This document shows positions 33,123 to 42,316 of a DNA stretch of 64,000 bases, piece after piece; position 1 is the stretch's first letter, and each line of letters starts with the position of its first letter. The stretch is from Streptomyces sp. NBRC 109706 (GTDB taxonomy: Bacteria; Actinomycetota; Actinomycetes; Streptomycetales; Streptomycetaceae). The stretch spans positions 1 to 64,000 of the forward strand of contig NZ_BBOM01000009.1 in assembly GCF_000974485.1 (NCBI RefSeq). The letters are read 5' to 3'. The notes under the pieces are model-generated. The model made no database searches. It had not been told where the DNA came from and saw nothing but the letters and a program-made list of their open reading frames with translations. A program made the translations under genes and the position numbers.

Positions 33123-34403
33123 ATGGCCGTGCCGCCGGATGTCCTCCGGTCCGCCGTCGAACTCTATGTCGCCCTCCACCTCAGACCCGAACTCGCCGGC
33201 GCCGAACGGGAAACGGCCGGCCGGTTCGCCTCCTGGCTCGCGGAGGACGGCTATGCCGTCACCCGGGACCTCGGCGGGCACGGCGTCGTCGGGGTGCTCC
33301 GGCGGGGCGAGGGCCCCACCGTGCTGCTGCGCGCCGAACTCGACGCGCTGCCCGTCGCGGAGGAGACCGGCCTCCCCTACCGCAGCGAGGTGCCCGGCGT
33401 CTCCCACGCCTGTGGCCACGATCTGCATCTGGCCGCCCTCGCCGGCGCCGCCCGGCTGCTCGCGAGGGACACCGACGGCTGGCGCGGCACCCTGCTGGTC
33501 GTCGGCCAACCGGCCGAGGAGACCCTGACCGGCGCCCGCGCCATGCTGGCGGACGGCCTCTACCAGGTGGCGGGCCCGCCCGACACCGTGCTCGCCCAGC
33601 ACACGGCGCCGCTGCCGGCGGGCACCGTCGCGCATGGCCAGGGCCCCATGTTGGCCGGCACCATCGCCGTCGACGCCGTTCTGCACGGCACCGGCGGCCA
33701 CGCCGGCGCGCCGCAGCTGACCGTCGACCCGGTGGTGGCGGCGGCCGCCGCCGTGCTCCGGCTGCAGACCGTCGTCTCCCGCGAGACCGCGCCGGCCGAA
33801 CAGGCCGTGCTCACCGTGGGTCGGCTGCGGGCCGGCACCGAGTCCAATGTGATCCCCGACCGTGCCGAACTCGGCCTGAGCCTACGGGCGTTCGCCGAGC
33901 CGACGCTGGAGCGGCTGCTCGGCGCGGTGCGGCGGGTGCTGACCGCAGAGGCCCAGGGCTCGGGCGCGCCGCGCCCGCCGGAGATCACCGTCCGCTCCCG
34001 TTCCCGGACGCTGCTGCCCGACGCGGCGCTCGCCGCCGAGTTGGGCGCCGCGCACACGGCGGCGTTCGGCCGGGGCCGGGTGCTGCCCTGGTCACCGGCG
34101 ACCGCCGCAGAGGACTTCGGCTGGTTCGGCGCGGACGGCGCGGCCTCGCACGGCCACCGCGCTGTCCGCCTGGGCTACTGGATGCTCGGCACCGTGTCCG
34201 CCGCGGCCTGGCGCGCCGCCGCCGAGGAGGAACGCACCGTCCCCGGCAACCACTCGCCCGCGTTCGCCCCCGATGTGCGCACCGCGCTGCCCACCGGCGT
34301 CGAGGCGCTGGTCACCGCCGCCCGTCACGCGTTCCTCCGGGAACGGGAGGCGGGGGAAGCGCGTGCCGCGCACGCGTCGGCACCGAGCGAGGAGTCCGGT
34401 TGA
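33123..34403 (+). CDS. M20-family metallo-amidohydrolase
   Basis: A 426-residue protein of the M20D amidohydrolase family (aminoacylase / IAA-amino-acid hydrolase type). Metal-binding motifs: SHACGHDLHL (~97-106) and the PAEET glutamates (~133-137). A dimerisation domain (~170-280) contains GGHAGAPQ, and the C-terminal metal His lies in NHSPAF (~380). The family cleaves N-acyl or peptide amide bonds. Adjacent to the precursor genes it might trim an N-terminal residue or an acyl group, but this is inference. AGAGGAG lies about 9 nt before the ATG. It overlaps the next small gene by 4 nt (TTGA). Confidence 0.85.
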   Translation: MAVPPDVLRSAVELYVALHLRPELAGAERETAGRFASWLAEDGYAVTRDLGGHGVVGVLRRGEGPTVLLRAELDALPVAEETGLPYRSEVPGVSHACGHDLHLAALAGAARLLARDTDGWRGTLLVVGQPAEETLTGARAMLADGLYQVAGPPDTVLAQHTAPLPAGTVAHGQGPMLAGTIAVDAVLHGTGGHAGAPQLTVDPVVAAAAAVLRLQTVVSRETAPAEQAVLTVGRLRAGTESNVIPDRAELGLSLRAFAEPTLERLLGAVRRVLTAEAQGSGAPRPPEITVRSRSRTLLPDAALAAELGAAHTAAFGRGRVLPWSPATAAEDFGWFGADGAASHGHRAVRLGYWMLGTVSAAAWRAAAEEERTVPGNHSPAFAPDVRTALPTGVEALVTAARHAFLREREAGEARAAHASAPSEESG

Positions 34404-34651
34404 GCTATCCGCACAGCGTCCAGGAGGTGGCGGTGGTCCGTGGCGGCCTGGACGCGCTGCCCGCCGAGACCACCGCGGTGCGGCTGCTCTGGCTGCTGCG
34501 CGCCCATGTGCCGCACGGCCTGCTCGTCGAGCCGGAACGCATCCGCCTGCGCATCGCCGTCCCCGCCGACGACGGCCCCGCCCAGGCCCGCCACGCCATC
34601 TGGGACGCCCTCGCCCACCATGCCTTCGTGGGCTGGCGCGTGGAGCTCTGA
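34400..34651 (+). CDS. Small protein of unknown function (83 aa)
   Basis: Starts at a TTG that overlaps the amidohydrolase stop (TTGA) and ends TGA at 34651. The sequence begins MSYPHSVQEVAVVRGGLDAL and ends HHAFVGWRVEL. It is soluble, with mixed alpha/beta character and no recognised motif. Translational coupling to the amidohydrolase gene is the main evidence that it is real; codon third positions are GC-rich in this frame as in its neighbours. Confidence 0.6.
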   Translation: MSYPHSVQEVAVVRGGLDALPAETTAVRLLWLLRAHVPHGLLVEPERIRLRIAVPADDGPAQARHAIWDALAHHAFVGWRVEL

Positions 34652-34717
34652 CGCCCCGAGGACGCGGGATCGCGACACCCACCGGGCCACCGCCCCTCAT
34701 GCCATGGAGGACCGCGC

Positions 34718-35413
34718 ATGACCGACCAGGACGCCCGCTCGGCCGGCGAGGTCTGGGACCCCTTTGGCACCCTGCGCCGCGCGCTGTGGATCGGCGGCGG
34801 CCAGTGGGCCGGAAAGTCCACCGTGGCCCGGCTGTTGGCCGAGCGGTACGGAGTCACCGCCTATCACTACGACTACCACGACGCCCGCGGTCACGACGAC
34901 CGCAGGATCGCCCGTCGCATCAGCCTCGGCGAGCCCGCCACCGGCCCCGATCCGGACACGGTGTGGGTCCACGGCACCCCCGAGGAGATGGCTGCCGAGA
35001 CCCTGGCCGGCTTTCCCATCCGGTTCGCCTGGGCTCTGGACGACCTGCGCGCGCTTGTCTCGGGCCATCCGATCATCGCCGAGGGCTGGGGACTGCGCCC
35101 CGAACTCGTCGCGCCCGTCATCGACTCACCGAGCCGGATGGTCGTCATGGTGCCCACCCCCGGGTTCCGCCGGCACCAGCTCCGCGAGCTGCCCCGGGCC
35201 GCCTCGCTCGACCACGCCGTCAGCGACCCGGCCCGAGCACAGGCCAACCGCCTTGCCCGGGACCGCCTCGTGGCCGAGGACGCCGTCCGCACCGCCCGTC
35301 GACTCGGCATCCGCGTGATCGAGGTCGACGGCTCCCAGGACGCCACCGCGGTCGCCGAGACGGTCGCCGAGCACTTCGGCCCCTGTCTCCCCCCGTGCGA
35401 CCGCGACGCCTGA
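34718..35413 (+). CDS. P-loop NTPase/kinase-like protein of unknown function
   Basis: A 231-residue protein with an N-terminal Walker A motif GGGQWAGKSTVA (~26-37), followed by an acidic/tyrosine-rich stretch (YHYDYHDARGHDD). The layout resembles small nucleoside/nucleotide kinases of the AAA_17/AAA_33 type. No substrate can be assigned. ATGGAGG lies 7 nt before the start. Third in a row with the amidohydrolase and the 83-aa protein, probably co-transcribed. Confidence 0.7.
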   Translation: MTDQDARSAGEVWDPFGTLRRALWIGGGQWAGKSTVARLLAERYGVTAYHYDYHDARGHDDRRIARRISLGEPATGPDPDTVWVHGTPEEMAAETLAGFPIRFAWALDDLRALVSGHPIIAEGWGLRPELVAPVIDSPSRMVVMVPTPGFRRHQLRELPRAASLDHAVSDPARAQANRLARDRLVAEDAVRTARRLGIRVIEVDGSQDATAVAETVAEHFGPCLPPCDRDA

Positions 35414-35449
35414 GCGCTCAGGGCCGCCGCCCGAGGCGGGGCACACGCG

Positions 35450-36472
35450 TCAGAGCCAGCCGCGCTCCCGGGCCAGCAGGGCCGCCTGGGCGCGGGTGGA
35501 GGCGCCCAGCCGGCGCATCACATCGGCGACATGGCGTCGGTAGGTGCGTACCGAGACGCCGAGTTCACGGGCGCCCGACTCGTCCTTGCCCGCCACGCAC
35601 ATCACATGGAGCACCCGCAGCTCCGCCTCGGACAGCTCGGGCATCTGGCTCTCCGCCGGATCCCGCAGCTCGACCGTCACCTCCTCAGCCTGCTCCCATA
35701 CCTTCTCGAAGAGCCCCAGCAGCGTGGTGACCAGCGCCCGGCCCCGGACCAGCAGGGCGCCGTGCTCGATGTTCTTCGGGTCCTGCGGCATCAACGCGAC
35801 CCGGCGGTCGTAGACAGCGACCTGATCGGACATCTCCGTGGCCACCCGCACCCGGCCGCCGCGCGCCATCAGCTCCCGGAGATAACCGGCCACCGGCTGG
35901 TGGTGCAGCGCGGCCCTCGGCACCACCAGCCGCCGCCGCACCCCCCTGCGCAGCGCGCGCCACTCCAACCCCTGGGCCTGGCCCACCTGTTCGGCCATCA
36001 GATGGATACCGGGCTCGACGGATACGATTTCCTCCCGGGCGAAGAAAACCAGATCCTCCATCCGGCCACGCAGCTCCTCGCGGCCGTCCAGCTCCTCGAC
36101 CCCCTGCTCGGTGAAGGACCCGGGCGCCGAACGGGCGTGGTCCCGGGCGGCGGTCTCCGCGCGTAGCTCGGCAAGCACATGATGGCTCTGGGTGATCCGC
36201 TGGATCTCCTGGTACATGTCCCGCAGGCGCAGCTCCGTCAGCCGGGCGACGGCAAGCTCAGGATCGGCCGGAATCAACTCGTCCGGCCGATCCCCGGGTC
36301 TCAGCAGATGCAACCGCACAAGTCTCTCGACGGCATCGGCCACCTGCTCCTCGTTCTCGTCGAGCACCAGATGAATACCGTGGCTGCTGGTTTCGGGGTG
36401 ACGTAGAAAATGCCGATAAACCTTCTCTTCCGACTCGGAGACTCCGAAAACGGCCATCTCGTTACTGTGCAC
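35450..36472 (-). CDS. Transcriptional regulator with TrmB-like N-terminus and LuxR-type HTH
   Basis: A 340-residue regulator. Residues 1-70 resemble a TrmB winged helix (VSESEEKVYRHFLRHPET). The middle region resembles a phospholipase-D-like ligand/sensor domain, and the C-terminal 60 residues form a LuxR/GerE helix-turn-helix (LSEAELRVLHVMCVAGKDESGARELGVSVRTYRRHVADVM). Proteins of this layout are frequent near Streptomyces lanthipeptide and thiopeptide clusters. GAAGGAGA precedes the ATG on the - strand. It marks the probable right edge of the RiPP region and could be a second regulator beside the SARP. Confidence 0.85.
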   Translation of the reverse strand: MHSNEMAVFGVSESEEKVYRHFLRHPETSSHGIHLVLDENEEQVADAVERLVRLHLLRPGDRPDELIPADPELAVARLTELRLRDMYQEIQRITQSHHVLAELRAETAARDHARSAPGSFTEQGVEELDGREELRGRMEDLVFFAREEIVSVEPGIHLMAEQVGQAQGLEWRALRRGVRRRLVVPRAALHHQPVAGYLRELMARGGRVRVATEMSDQVAVYDRRVALMPQDPKNIEHGALLVRGRALVTTLLGLFEKVWEQAEEVTVELRDPAESQMPELSEAELRVLHVMCVAGKDESGARELGVSVRTYRRHVADVMRRLGASTRAQAALLARERGWL

Positions 36473-36913
36473 GGCTCGTCTCCTTCAGTGAGCGGATGCC
36501 GGTCGGGGGCGCCGGCGGACGGGGGGCAGCCGGCTCCGGCGTCGAACCCAATATTCCTTCCCGTGGATGTCCCTGGGTGAACACCACGCTAACGCCCCGT
36601 GTGTGAACGGGACTTAACAATGCCTATCGCCGTGTTTCCAGAAGATAAACGACCGTCAACCCACCGGACGAGCCGGAATCCGTTCACGCCGGCCTCGACT
36701 ACCGGCGGGTGGACTTCGCGCCGTTCATGGTGGCGGCGCTCACCGGCGAAACCCTCCTCCAGGAGGCCCCGGCCATCGTCGGCCGCCTCTCCCCCGGCGC
36801 GCTGGCCCACGGCGCCGACGGGCGGCCGGGCTGACGCGGGGACGATGGACCGGGGCCCGTCCGGGGGCTACCGTTGAGGGTCGGTGGCGGCATGTCGACA
36901 CCAGGGGGTGGGC
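36473..36913. other. Intergenic region with regulator promoter and a possible gene remnant
   Basis: The left part is less GC-rich (around 36590-36660, GTGTGAACGGGACTTAACAA) and probably carries the regulator's promoter. From 36711 to 36833 the + strand frame reads VDFAPFMVAALTGETLLQEAPAIV and onward to a stop; this looks like protein sequence but has no good start or RBS and is not recognised. It may be the tail of a decayed gene. Confidence 0.4.
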
Positions 36914-37729
36914 GTGGCCAGCTGGTTCCGCAGATCGCGGCGAGCACAGGAAGAACGGCGACCACGGCAGTCGGAGCGAACACAGCGGACGCCGGATGAA
37001 TCCGACCCGTTCGACGCCGCCGAGCGGCTTCGACTGGCCCACCGGGACACCGGCGAGCCCGGGCTTCTGGAGGCCGCGCGAGAGGCGACGCTGCGCGCCA
37101 GGGATCACTACGGTCCGGACGATCCGCGCCATGCGGCATCGCTGTCCGGGCTGTGCATGATCTACCGCCAGCTCTGGGAACGGTCCAGGAGCCGCCAAGC
37201 GCTGGACAGTTCGGTGGCGTTCGGCCGGCAGGCCGTCGAAGTCTCGCCGCCCGGCGACGAGTTGATGGCGCGTCATATGTCCTCGCTCGCCACGAGCCTG
37301 CAGGAGCTCTTCGAAACCACCCGGGACGTCGAGGCCATCGACGAGTCGATCGCGCTCTCCCGGGGGGCCCTCGACCTCACCCCGCCCGGCGATCCCGAAC
37401 ACGCCGGCCTGGAGTCCAATCTCGCCAACGCCCTGCTGCGCCGCACCGCCCAGCACCCCGATCCCGCGCTGCAGCGTGAGGCGGTCGAGCACGCCCGCGC
37501 GGCGCTGCGCGACACACCGGTCGGGGATCCGCTGCTGGCGAGTCGTCATATCAACTTGGGCGGCGCCCTGTTGGGCCTGGGAGGGGCGGGGTCCGTGAGC
37601 CAGCTCCTTGAGGCGCTGACGATGTATGAACAGGGCCTGCGGGGGTTGCCGCCCAACCATCCGGCGCGGCCCGGCATCGAGCGCACCATCGCCCACCTCC
37701 GGCAGGCAAGGCGCACTTTCGGGTTCTGA
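36914..37729 (+). CDS. TPR-like repeat protein
   Basis: A 271-residue helical repeat protein. Repeats of about 45 residues with a PPGDP/PPGDE joint recur (QAVEVSPPGDELMARHMSSL, GALDLTPPGDPEHAGLESNL), as in the TPR arrays found beside CHAT proteases. The N-terminal 40 residues are Arg/Gln-rich and disordered. GTG 36914 is chosen (AGGGGG upstream); GTG 36908 is also possible. It precedes the CHAT-NTPase gene by 89 nt on the same strand, and probably acts with it. Confidence 0.75.
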   Translation: MASWFRRSRRAQEERRPRQSERTQRTPDESDPFDAAERLRLAHRDTGEPGLLEAAREATLRARDHYGPDDPRHAASLSGLCMIYRQLWERSRSRQALDSSVAFGRQAVEVSPPGDELMARHMSSLATSLQELFETTRDVEAIDESIALSRGALDLTPPGDPEHAGLESNLANALLRRTAQHPDPALQREAVEHARAALRDTPVGDPLLASRHINLGGALLGLGGAGSVSQLLEALTMYEQGLRGLPPNHPARPGIERTIAHLRQARRTFGF

Positions 37730-37818
37730 CGGCTCAGGCTCCAACCGCCCTGACAGCTCTGACAACCCTGACAGCTCTGACCGGCGCGGTGAAGTCGCGA
37801 GGAGGGAGGCAGCGCGGC

Positions 37819-40800
37819 ATGGTGGCCCAACTCCGCCTGGAAGTGGACGAGGTGGCCGGTCCCGACCGGTGGCGTTGGGTGCTCACCCGGCCGCATGGCA
37901 ACGGGCCCGGCGGCCGGGTGCTGGCCAGCCACCGGGTGCGCCTCGACCGACGGCATCCCGCGTACGAGGCGTTCACCGATCTCCCCGCCTATCTGCGCCG
38001 CCATGCCGCCCCCGATATCAGGGCCGACCGGGAGGCGGAGATCGTCCGCGAGGTGGGCACCTGGATCGCGGAGGAGGTGCTGGGCCCCGTCGCGCCCGCG
38101 CTGGTGGCGGCCGCTCCCGCCGTGGTGCGCGTCGTCGTCCCGCCGGCCGCCCGGCGGCTGCTCTTCACCCCGCTGGAGATGGCGCGGGTGGGCGGGCGCC
38201 CCATCGCCCTGCGGAACGTGTCGCTGGTCATGGAGTTCGCCGACGCGCCGACCGTCGGCCGGGCCCGCCGGGGCGACGCGGGGCCGATCCGGGTGTTGGC
38301 CCTGTTCAGTCAGCCGGAGGGCAGCCGGGCGCTCAATCTGCGCCGGGAACGGCTGGCCCTGACCCGACTCTTCGACGAGGCCCGACGCGCGGGCCACCGC
38401 GTCGAGTTGCGCACCCTGCAGTACGGCGTGACCCGCGAGCGGCTGCGCGCGGTGCTGGCCCGCCCGGAGGGCTGGGACGTGCTGCATCTGTCGGGCCACG
38501 GCGCCCCGGGAGAGCTGTTGCTGGAGACGGATGACGGCCGGCCGGACCGCGTTCCGGAGGCGGATCTCACGGATCTGCTCGCCGGGGCGCGGGGCGTGCG
38601 GTTGGTGAGCCTTTCGGCCTGTTGGTCGGCGACCCTGGCGGCCAACGAACAGCGGCGGCTGCTCGATCTGCCGCTCGTCGAGCCCTCCCCCGACGAGTCG
38701 GCGCCGAAGCGGCGTCCCGTCGCCGCCACCGCGACGGAGCTGGTGGACCGGCTGGGGTGCGCGGTGCTGGCGATGCGCTATCCGGTGGAGGACGGCTATG
38801 CCATCGCGCTCGCCCAACGCCTTTACCGGTCCCTGCTGTTCGACGGCCGGCCGCTGCCCCGGGCCCTGGCCATCGCCCTGACCCAACTGGCCGAACGGGC
38901 GGAACGGGGGGAACGGGCGGAACTACCCGGCGTTGACGCCGAGTCGGCGGCACGGCCCGGTGCGCTGCGGGCGATGACGCCGGCCCTCTTCGGTGCGCCG
39001 GCCGCCACCCTGACGCTGACCACCGGCCGCTCCCGCGCCAAGGCCCCGCCTGCCGCTGCGACCCGACTCCCCGACCCGCCCGCGCGGTTCGTCGGCAGGG
39101 TGGCCCTTTTGGCCCGGGCCAGCGCCGCCCTGGCGCCCGGCAGTGGCCGGGGCGGGGTGCTGCTCCATGGCATGCCGGGCGTCGGAAAGACCGCCTGCGC
39201 CTGGGAGTTGGCCGCCACCCATGACCACGCCTTCGACCACGTGCTCTGGTTCGAGGCACCGGAGCCGAGGGCGGACGGCGATGTGGACGCGGGGGCGGCC
39301 CTGGCCGATCTGACGCTGCGACTCGAACGGGCCCTGGGCGCAACGGACCTGGTCCCGCTGCCGGCGGCGCACGAGCGGTTCGAGCGGTTCGACGCGATCC
39401 TCGCCCGGGTCTCCCGTCGGCTGTCCGGCTCCCGGCTGCTCCTGGTGCTCGACCGGGTCGACGCCCTGCTGACAGCCTCGGGAGACTGGCGTGACCGGCG
39501 CTGGGCCGGGCTGCTGGACGCGCTCGCGCCGCCAGGAGGCGCCAGCCGGCTGATCGTCACCGCCCGGACACCGCCCGTAGGGGCGGCGCTGCGCGCCGAG
39601 CCGGTTCCGCTGCTGAGTCCCGACGAAGTACTGTTGCTGGCACGGGAGTTGCCGCAGCTGGCGCGGCTGGTCGACGGCCGGATGCCGGGGCTTGAGGCGC
39701 GGGCGGCCCGCCGCTGGGGCACCGCGCTGCTCGATATGGCGCGTGGCCATCCCGGACTGCTGGAGCTGATCGACGCCCACGCGTCCGATCCGGACCGGCT
39801 CGCGAGGGTCCCGACGACGGCCGGCCGGGCATGGGCCGAGGCCGGCGGGCCGCGCGCCGGCTTCCTCACCGGCGGAGCGCCCACCGGGGAGCCGGCCACG
39901 GACGAGGCCGACTACCTCCGGGTGCTGCACGGCTGGGCCGACAGCATCGTCGACCAACTGCCGCCGACGCACGTCGACTTGTTCCATCTGCTGTGCTGCC
40001 TGGAGCAGGACGACCGCACCCGCCCCACCGTCGAGCACATCTGGCCGGTGCTGCGCGACCAGCGGGGACACCGGAAGGAACCGTTGGACGAGGGCCTGCG
40101 GGCCCTGACCGCCGGCGGACTGCTCACCGTTCGGCCGGGCCTCGCGGCCGACGCCGCGCCGTTCGAGGTCCAGTCGACGGTGGCCGATCAGGGCCGCGCC
40201 CGGGCCGGCCCGGCGTTCCGGCGACAGGTGGACGAACTGTCGGCCGGCTACTGGATGACGGTCTTCCGGATGGCCTGGCAGCGCGAGGGCACCGAGGCCC
40301 AACACGCCGCACTCACCGGCCCGTTGATAGCGCGGGCCGGGCTCTCCGCCGCCCCGTATCTGATCCGGCTGCGGGACTGGTCGACGGCCGAGGCGCTGTT
40401 GGAGGCGGTGCTGCAGCGGGACCAGGCGCGGCCCACGCTCGCCCGGGTGATGCCCGTGCTGCGGCGGCTGGCCGCGCTGTCGGCCGCCGCCGACTCAGGG
40501 GCGCCCCGAAGTGGCGCGCTCACCCGCGCCGTTGCGGCGCTCGACCAGACGACGGCCGAGCGGCAGGCCCGGGCGCGGCTGGCCAGGGCGGAGGAGGACG
40601 GCGACCAGGCCGCCGTGGCCTCGGCGTCCAGCGCGCTGGCCGGTCTCTGTGTGCGCGCCGGGCGCTTCGACGAGGCCCTGGCCCATGCCGAGGCCGCGAT
40701 CGTCGCCGGCCGGCGGGCCCGGTCCGGCGCGTGGACCCAACTCCACCTGGAGGCCCAGCGGTTGCGGGTGCTGGCCGATCAGGGCAGGGCGACCGAGGTG

Positions 40801-42141
40801 CTGGCCGTGGTGGACGAGTTGCGCGGCCGGATGAGCGCCCTGCCCAGGGAGCCGGTGGGCGCCGAGGCCGTGACCTGGTGGGAGAGCTGGGAGGAACTGC
40901 ACGACACCGCGCAGCGCGCCGCCGTCACCGCCGGCGCCTGGCAGCGGGCGATCGGCTACGGCGACGCCGTCCACGCCTCCAAACGGGCGCGCGGCGCGCC
41001 GGCCCCTGATCTCGCCGAGGCCCGGTTCCCCTCCTATATGCCGCTGCTCCGACTCGGCCGGGAGGCCGAGGCGTTGGAGCTGCTGGAGAGCTGCCGCGCG
41101 GTGTTCGAGGCGGCCGGCGATCCGATGTGGCTCGGGGAGGTGTTCGGCGCGCTCGCCAATGTCGAGGACGCGCGCGGGCACGGCCGGGTCGCCATCGACC
41201 GCGAACGGGACGCGCTGCGCTACGCCTACCGGGCGGGGGTTCCGGCGGTCATCGTGGTGGGCCATGTGAATCTGGGCACCTATCTCAAGGTCCACGCCGG
41301 GGACGCGGCCGGCGCGACCGCCCACCACTGCGCCGCCGCCCTGCTCGCCGCCCGCATCCAGGGCAGATCCGCCGAGGCGCTCCAGGCCCTCGCCGGCGAC
41401 CTCGCCGAGTTCGGCGACGCCGCCCGACTCCCTCTGAACATCGACGAGTTGGCGGCACGGGTGGCCGAGGTGCCGGGGGTGGACCTGGGCCGGCTGCTCG
41501 CCCGGCTCGTGCCCGATCCGGCGGAGCTGCGCCGCGCCCTGACGGCCGTCGTCGACGAGGCGCGCGCCCAGGCCGGTCGGCGGGAGGACAGCGCGGCGCT
41601 GACCGAGGCCGTCTGGGGCATGGTGTGGGAGCCGCTGGTCGCGGCCCTGGTGGCCGCCGGCCGGGGCAACAGCGCGGCCGGCGTGAAGCTGCGCCAACGC
41701 CTGGCCCAACTCGACGCGCTGGCACCGAACTTCACGCCGTTGGCGGCGGTGCTGCGGCGGCTGCTTGACGGGGACCGCTCGCCCGCCGTGCTCACCGGAC
41801 TCTCGGCCCTGGACGCGCCGGTGGCGCGCCGGGCCCTGGACGCGCTCGCCGGCCGGGTGTCCGTCCCGGTCGAACTCTGGCCGGCGATGCATCTGGGGCT
41901 CCCGCTGGGGAACATCGTCGCCGCCGCGGCCGGCGAGGCGACGATGGCCGAGGCGGCCAGGGAGGCCGTCGACGACTTCCGAGCCAGTCCCCCGCTCGCC
42001 CCGATCGTTCAGCCCCTCGATCGGATCCTCGCCGGCGCCCGCGATGCGGCGCTCGCCACGCGCCTGGTCCAGCCGATGCACCGCGCGCTGGTCGCCGCCG
42101 TGCTGCACTACCTCAACACCGTTGAATCCCGGGGTGGTTGA
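37819..42141 (+). CDS. CHAT-domain protease - NTPase - TPR protein
   Basis: A 1440-residue multidomain protein. An N-terminal unknown region leads into a CHAT (caspase-like) peptidase with His in VLHLSGHGAPGE (~225) and Cys in LVSLSACWS (~267). A STAND/NB-ARC-type NTPase follows (P-loop GMPGVGKTA ~451, LLLVLDRVDALL ~550), then a long helical TPR region (~850-1300). CHAT-NTPase-TPR proteins are predicted conflict or cell-suicide effectors: sensing by TPRs, NTP-gated oligomerisation, then proteolysis. The ATG at 37819 has GGAGGGAGG about 10 nt upstream. Followed 25 nt later by a 49-aa gene and then a membrane protein, probably one operon with the TPR gene. Confidence 0.88.
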   Translation: MVAQLRLEVDEVAGPDRWRWVLTRPHGNGPGGRVLASHRVRLDRRHPAYEAFTDLPAYLRRHAAPDIRADREAEIVREVGTWIAEEVLGPVAPALVAAAPAVVRVVVPPAARRLLFTPLEMARVGGRPIALRNVSLVMEFADAPTVGRARRGDAGPIRVLALFSQPEGSRALNLRRERLALTRLFDEARRAGHRVELRTLQYGVTRERLRAVLARPEGWDVLHLSGHGAPGELLLETDDGRPDRVPEADLTDLLAGARGVRLVSLSACWSATLAANEQRRLLDLPLVEPSPDESAPKRRPVAATATELVDRLGCAVLAMRYPVEDGYAIALAQRLYRSLLFDGRPLPRALAIALTQLAERAERGERAELPGVDAESAARPGALRAMTPALFGAPAATLTLTTGRSRAKAPPAAATRLPDPPARFVGRVALLARASAALAPGSGRGGVLLHGMPGVGKTACAWELAATHDHAFDHVLWFEAPEPRADGDVDAGAALADLTLRLERALGATDLVPLPAAHERFERFDAILARVSRRLSGSRLLLVLDRVDALLTASGDWRDRRWAGLLDALAPPGGASRLIVTARTPPVGAALRAEPVPLLSPDEVLLLARELPQLARLVDGRMPGLEARAARRWGTALLDMARGHPGLLELIDAHASDPDRLARVPTTAGRAWAEAGGPRAGFLTGGAPTGEPATDEADYLRVLHGWADSIVDQLPPTHVDLFHLLCCLEQDDRTRPTVEHIWPVLRDQRGHRKEPLDEGLRALTAGGLLTVRPGLAADAAPFEVQSTVADQGRARAGPAFRRQVDELSAGYWMTVFRMAWQREGTEAQHAALTGPLIARAGLSAAPYLIRLRDWSTAEALLEAVLQRDQARPTLARVMPVLRRLAALSAAADSGAPRSGALTRAVAALDQTTAERQARARLARAEEDGDQAAVASASSALAGLCVRAGRFDEALAHAEAAIVAGRRARSGAWTQLHLEAQRLRVLADQGRATEVLAVVDELRGRMSALPREPVGAEAVTWWESWEELHDTAQRAAVTAGAWQRAIGYGDAVHASKRARGAPAPDLAEARFPSYMPLLRLGREAEALELLESCRAVFEAAGDPMWLGEVFGALANVEDARGHGRVAIDRERDALRYAYRAGVPAVIVVGHVNLGTYLKVHAGDAAGATAHHCAAALLAARIQGRSAEALQALAGDLAEFGDAARLPLNIDELAARVAEVPGVDLGRLLARLVPDPAELRRALTAVVDEARAQAGRREDSAALTEAVWGMVWEPLVAALVAAGRGNSAAGVKLRQRLAQLDALAPNFTPLAAVLRRLLDGDRSPAVLTGLSALDAPVARRALDALAGRVSVPVELWPAMHLGLPLGNIVAAAAGEATMAEAAREAVDDFRASPPLAPIVQPLDRILAGARDAALATRLVQPMHRALVAAVLHYLNTVESRGG

Positions 42142-42166
42142 AGGCGGCGACTGCCATACTGGACGG

Positions 42167-42316
42167 ATGGAACGGGCGCCGAGGGTCAACGATGTGCGGC
42201 TTGGCGAAGACGGTGAGCTGGAGTTCTTCGACGGAACGGACTGGGTCTCCTACCCGGATGTCCCCGAGGACGACGCCGCGCCCAACGCGGTGAGCCGGGG
42301 GGACGACCCCGCGTGA
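42167..42316 (+). CDS. Small acidic protein next to CHAT gene (49 aa)
   Basis: Begins MERAPRVNDVRLGEDGELEF and continues FDGTDWVSYPDVPEDD; the C-terminus is Asp-rich. Too short for usual ORF cut-offs. Its stop overlaps the GTG of the membrane protein gene (GTGA), and it starts 25 nt after the CHAT stop, so it is probably part of the conflict operon. Small proteins with a FDG-x-W-x-x-Y pattern accompany CHAT/TPR systems in actinobacteria; a regulatory or antitoxin-like role is inference. Confidence 0.65.
   Translation: MERAPRVNDVRLGEDGELEFFDGTDWVSYPDVPEDDAAPNAVSRGDDPA

Noticed and set aside
35414..35449. CCGCC/GGCGG hairpin between convergent genes
   Set aside because: Five base pairs with a 3-nt loop; not distinguishable from background in this composition.
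36599..36877. 92-aa + strand frame beginning MCERDLTMPIAVF
   Set aside because: Arg/Ser/Pro-rich with no RBS; a different frame in the same stretch looks more protein-like, but it too lacks a start.
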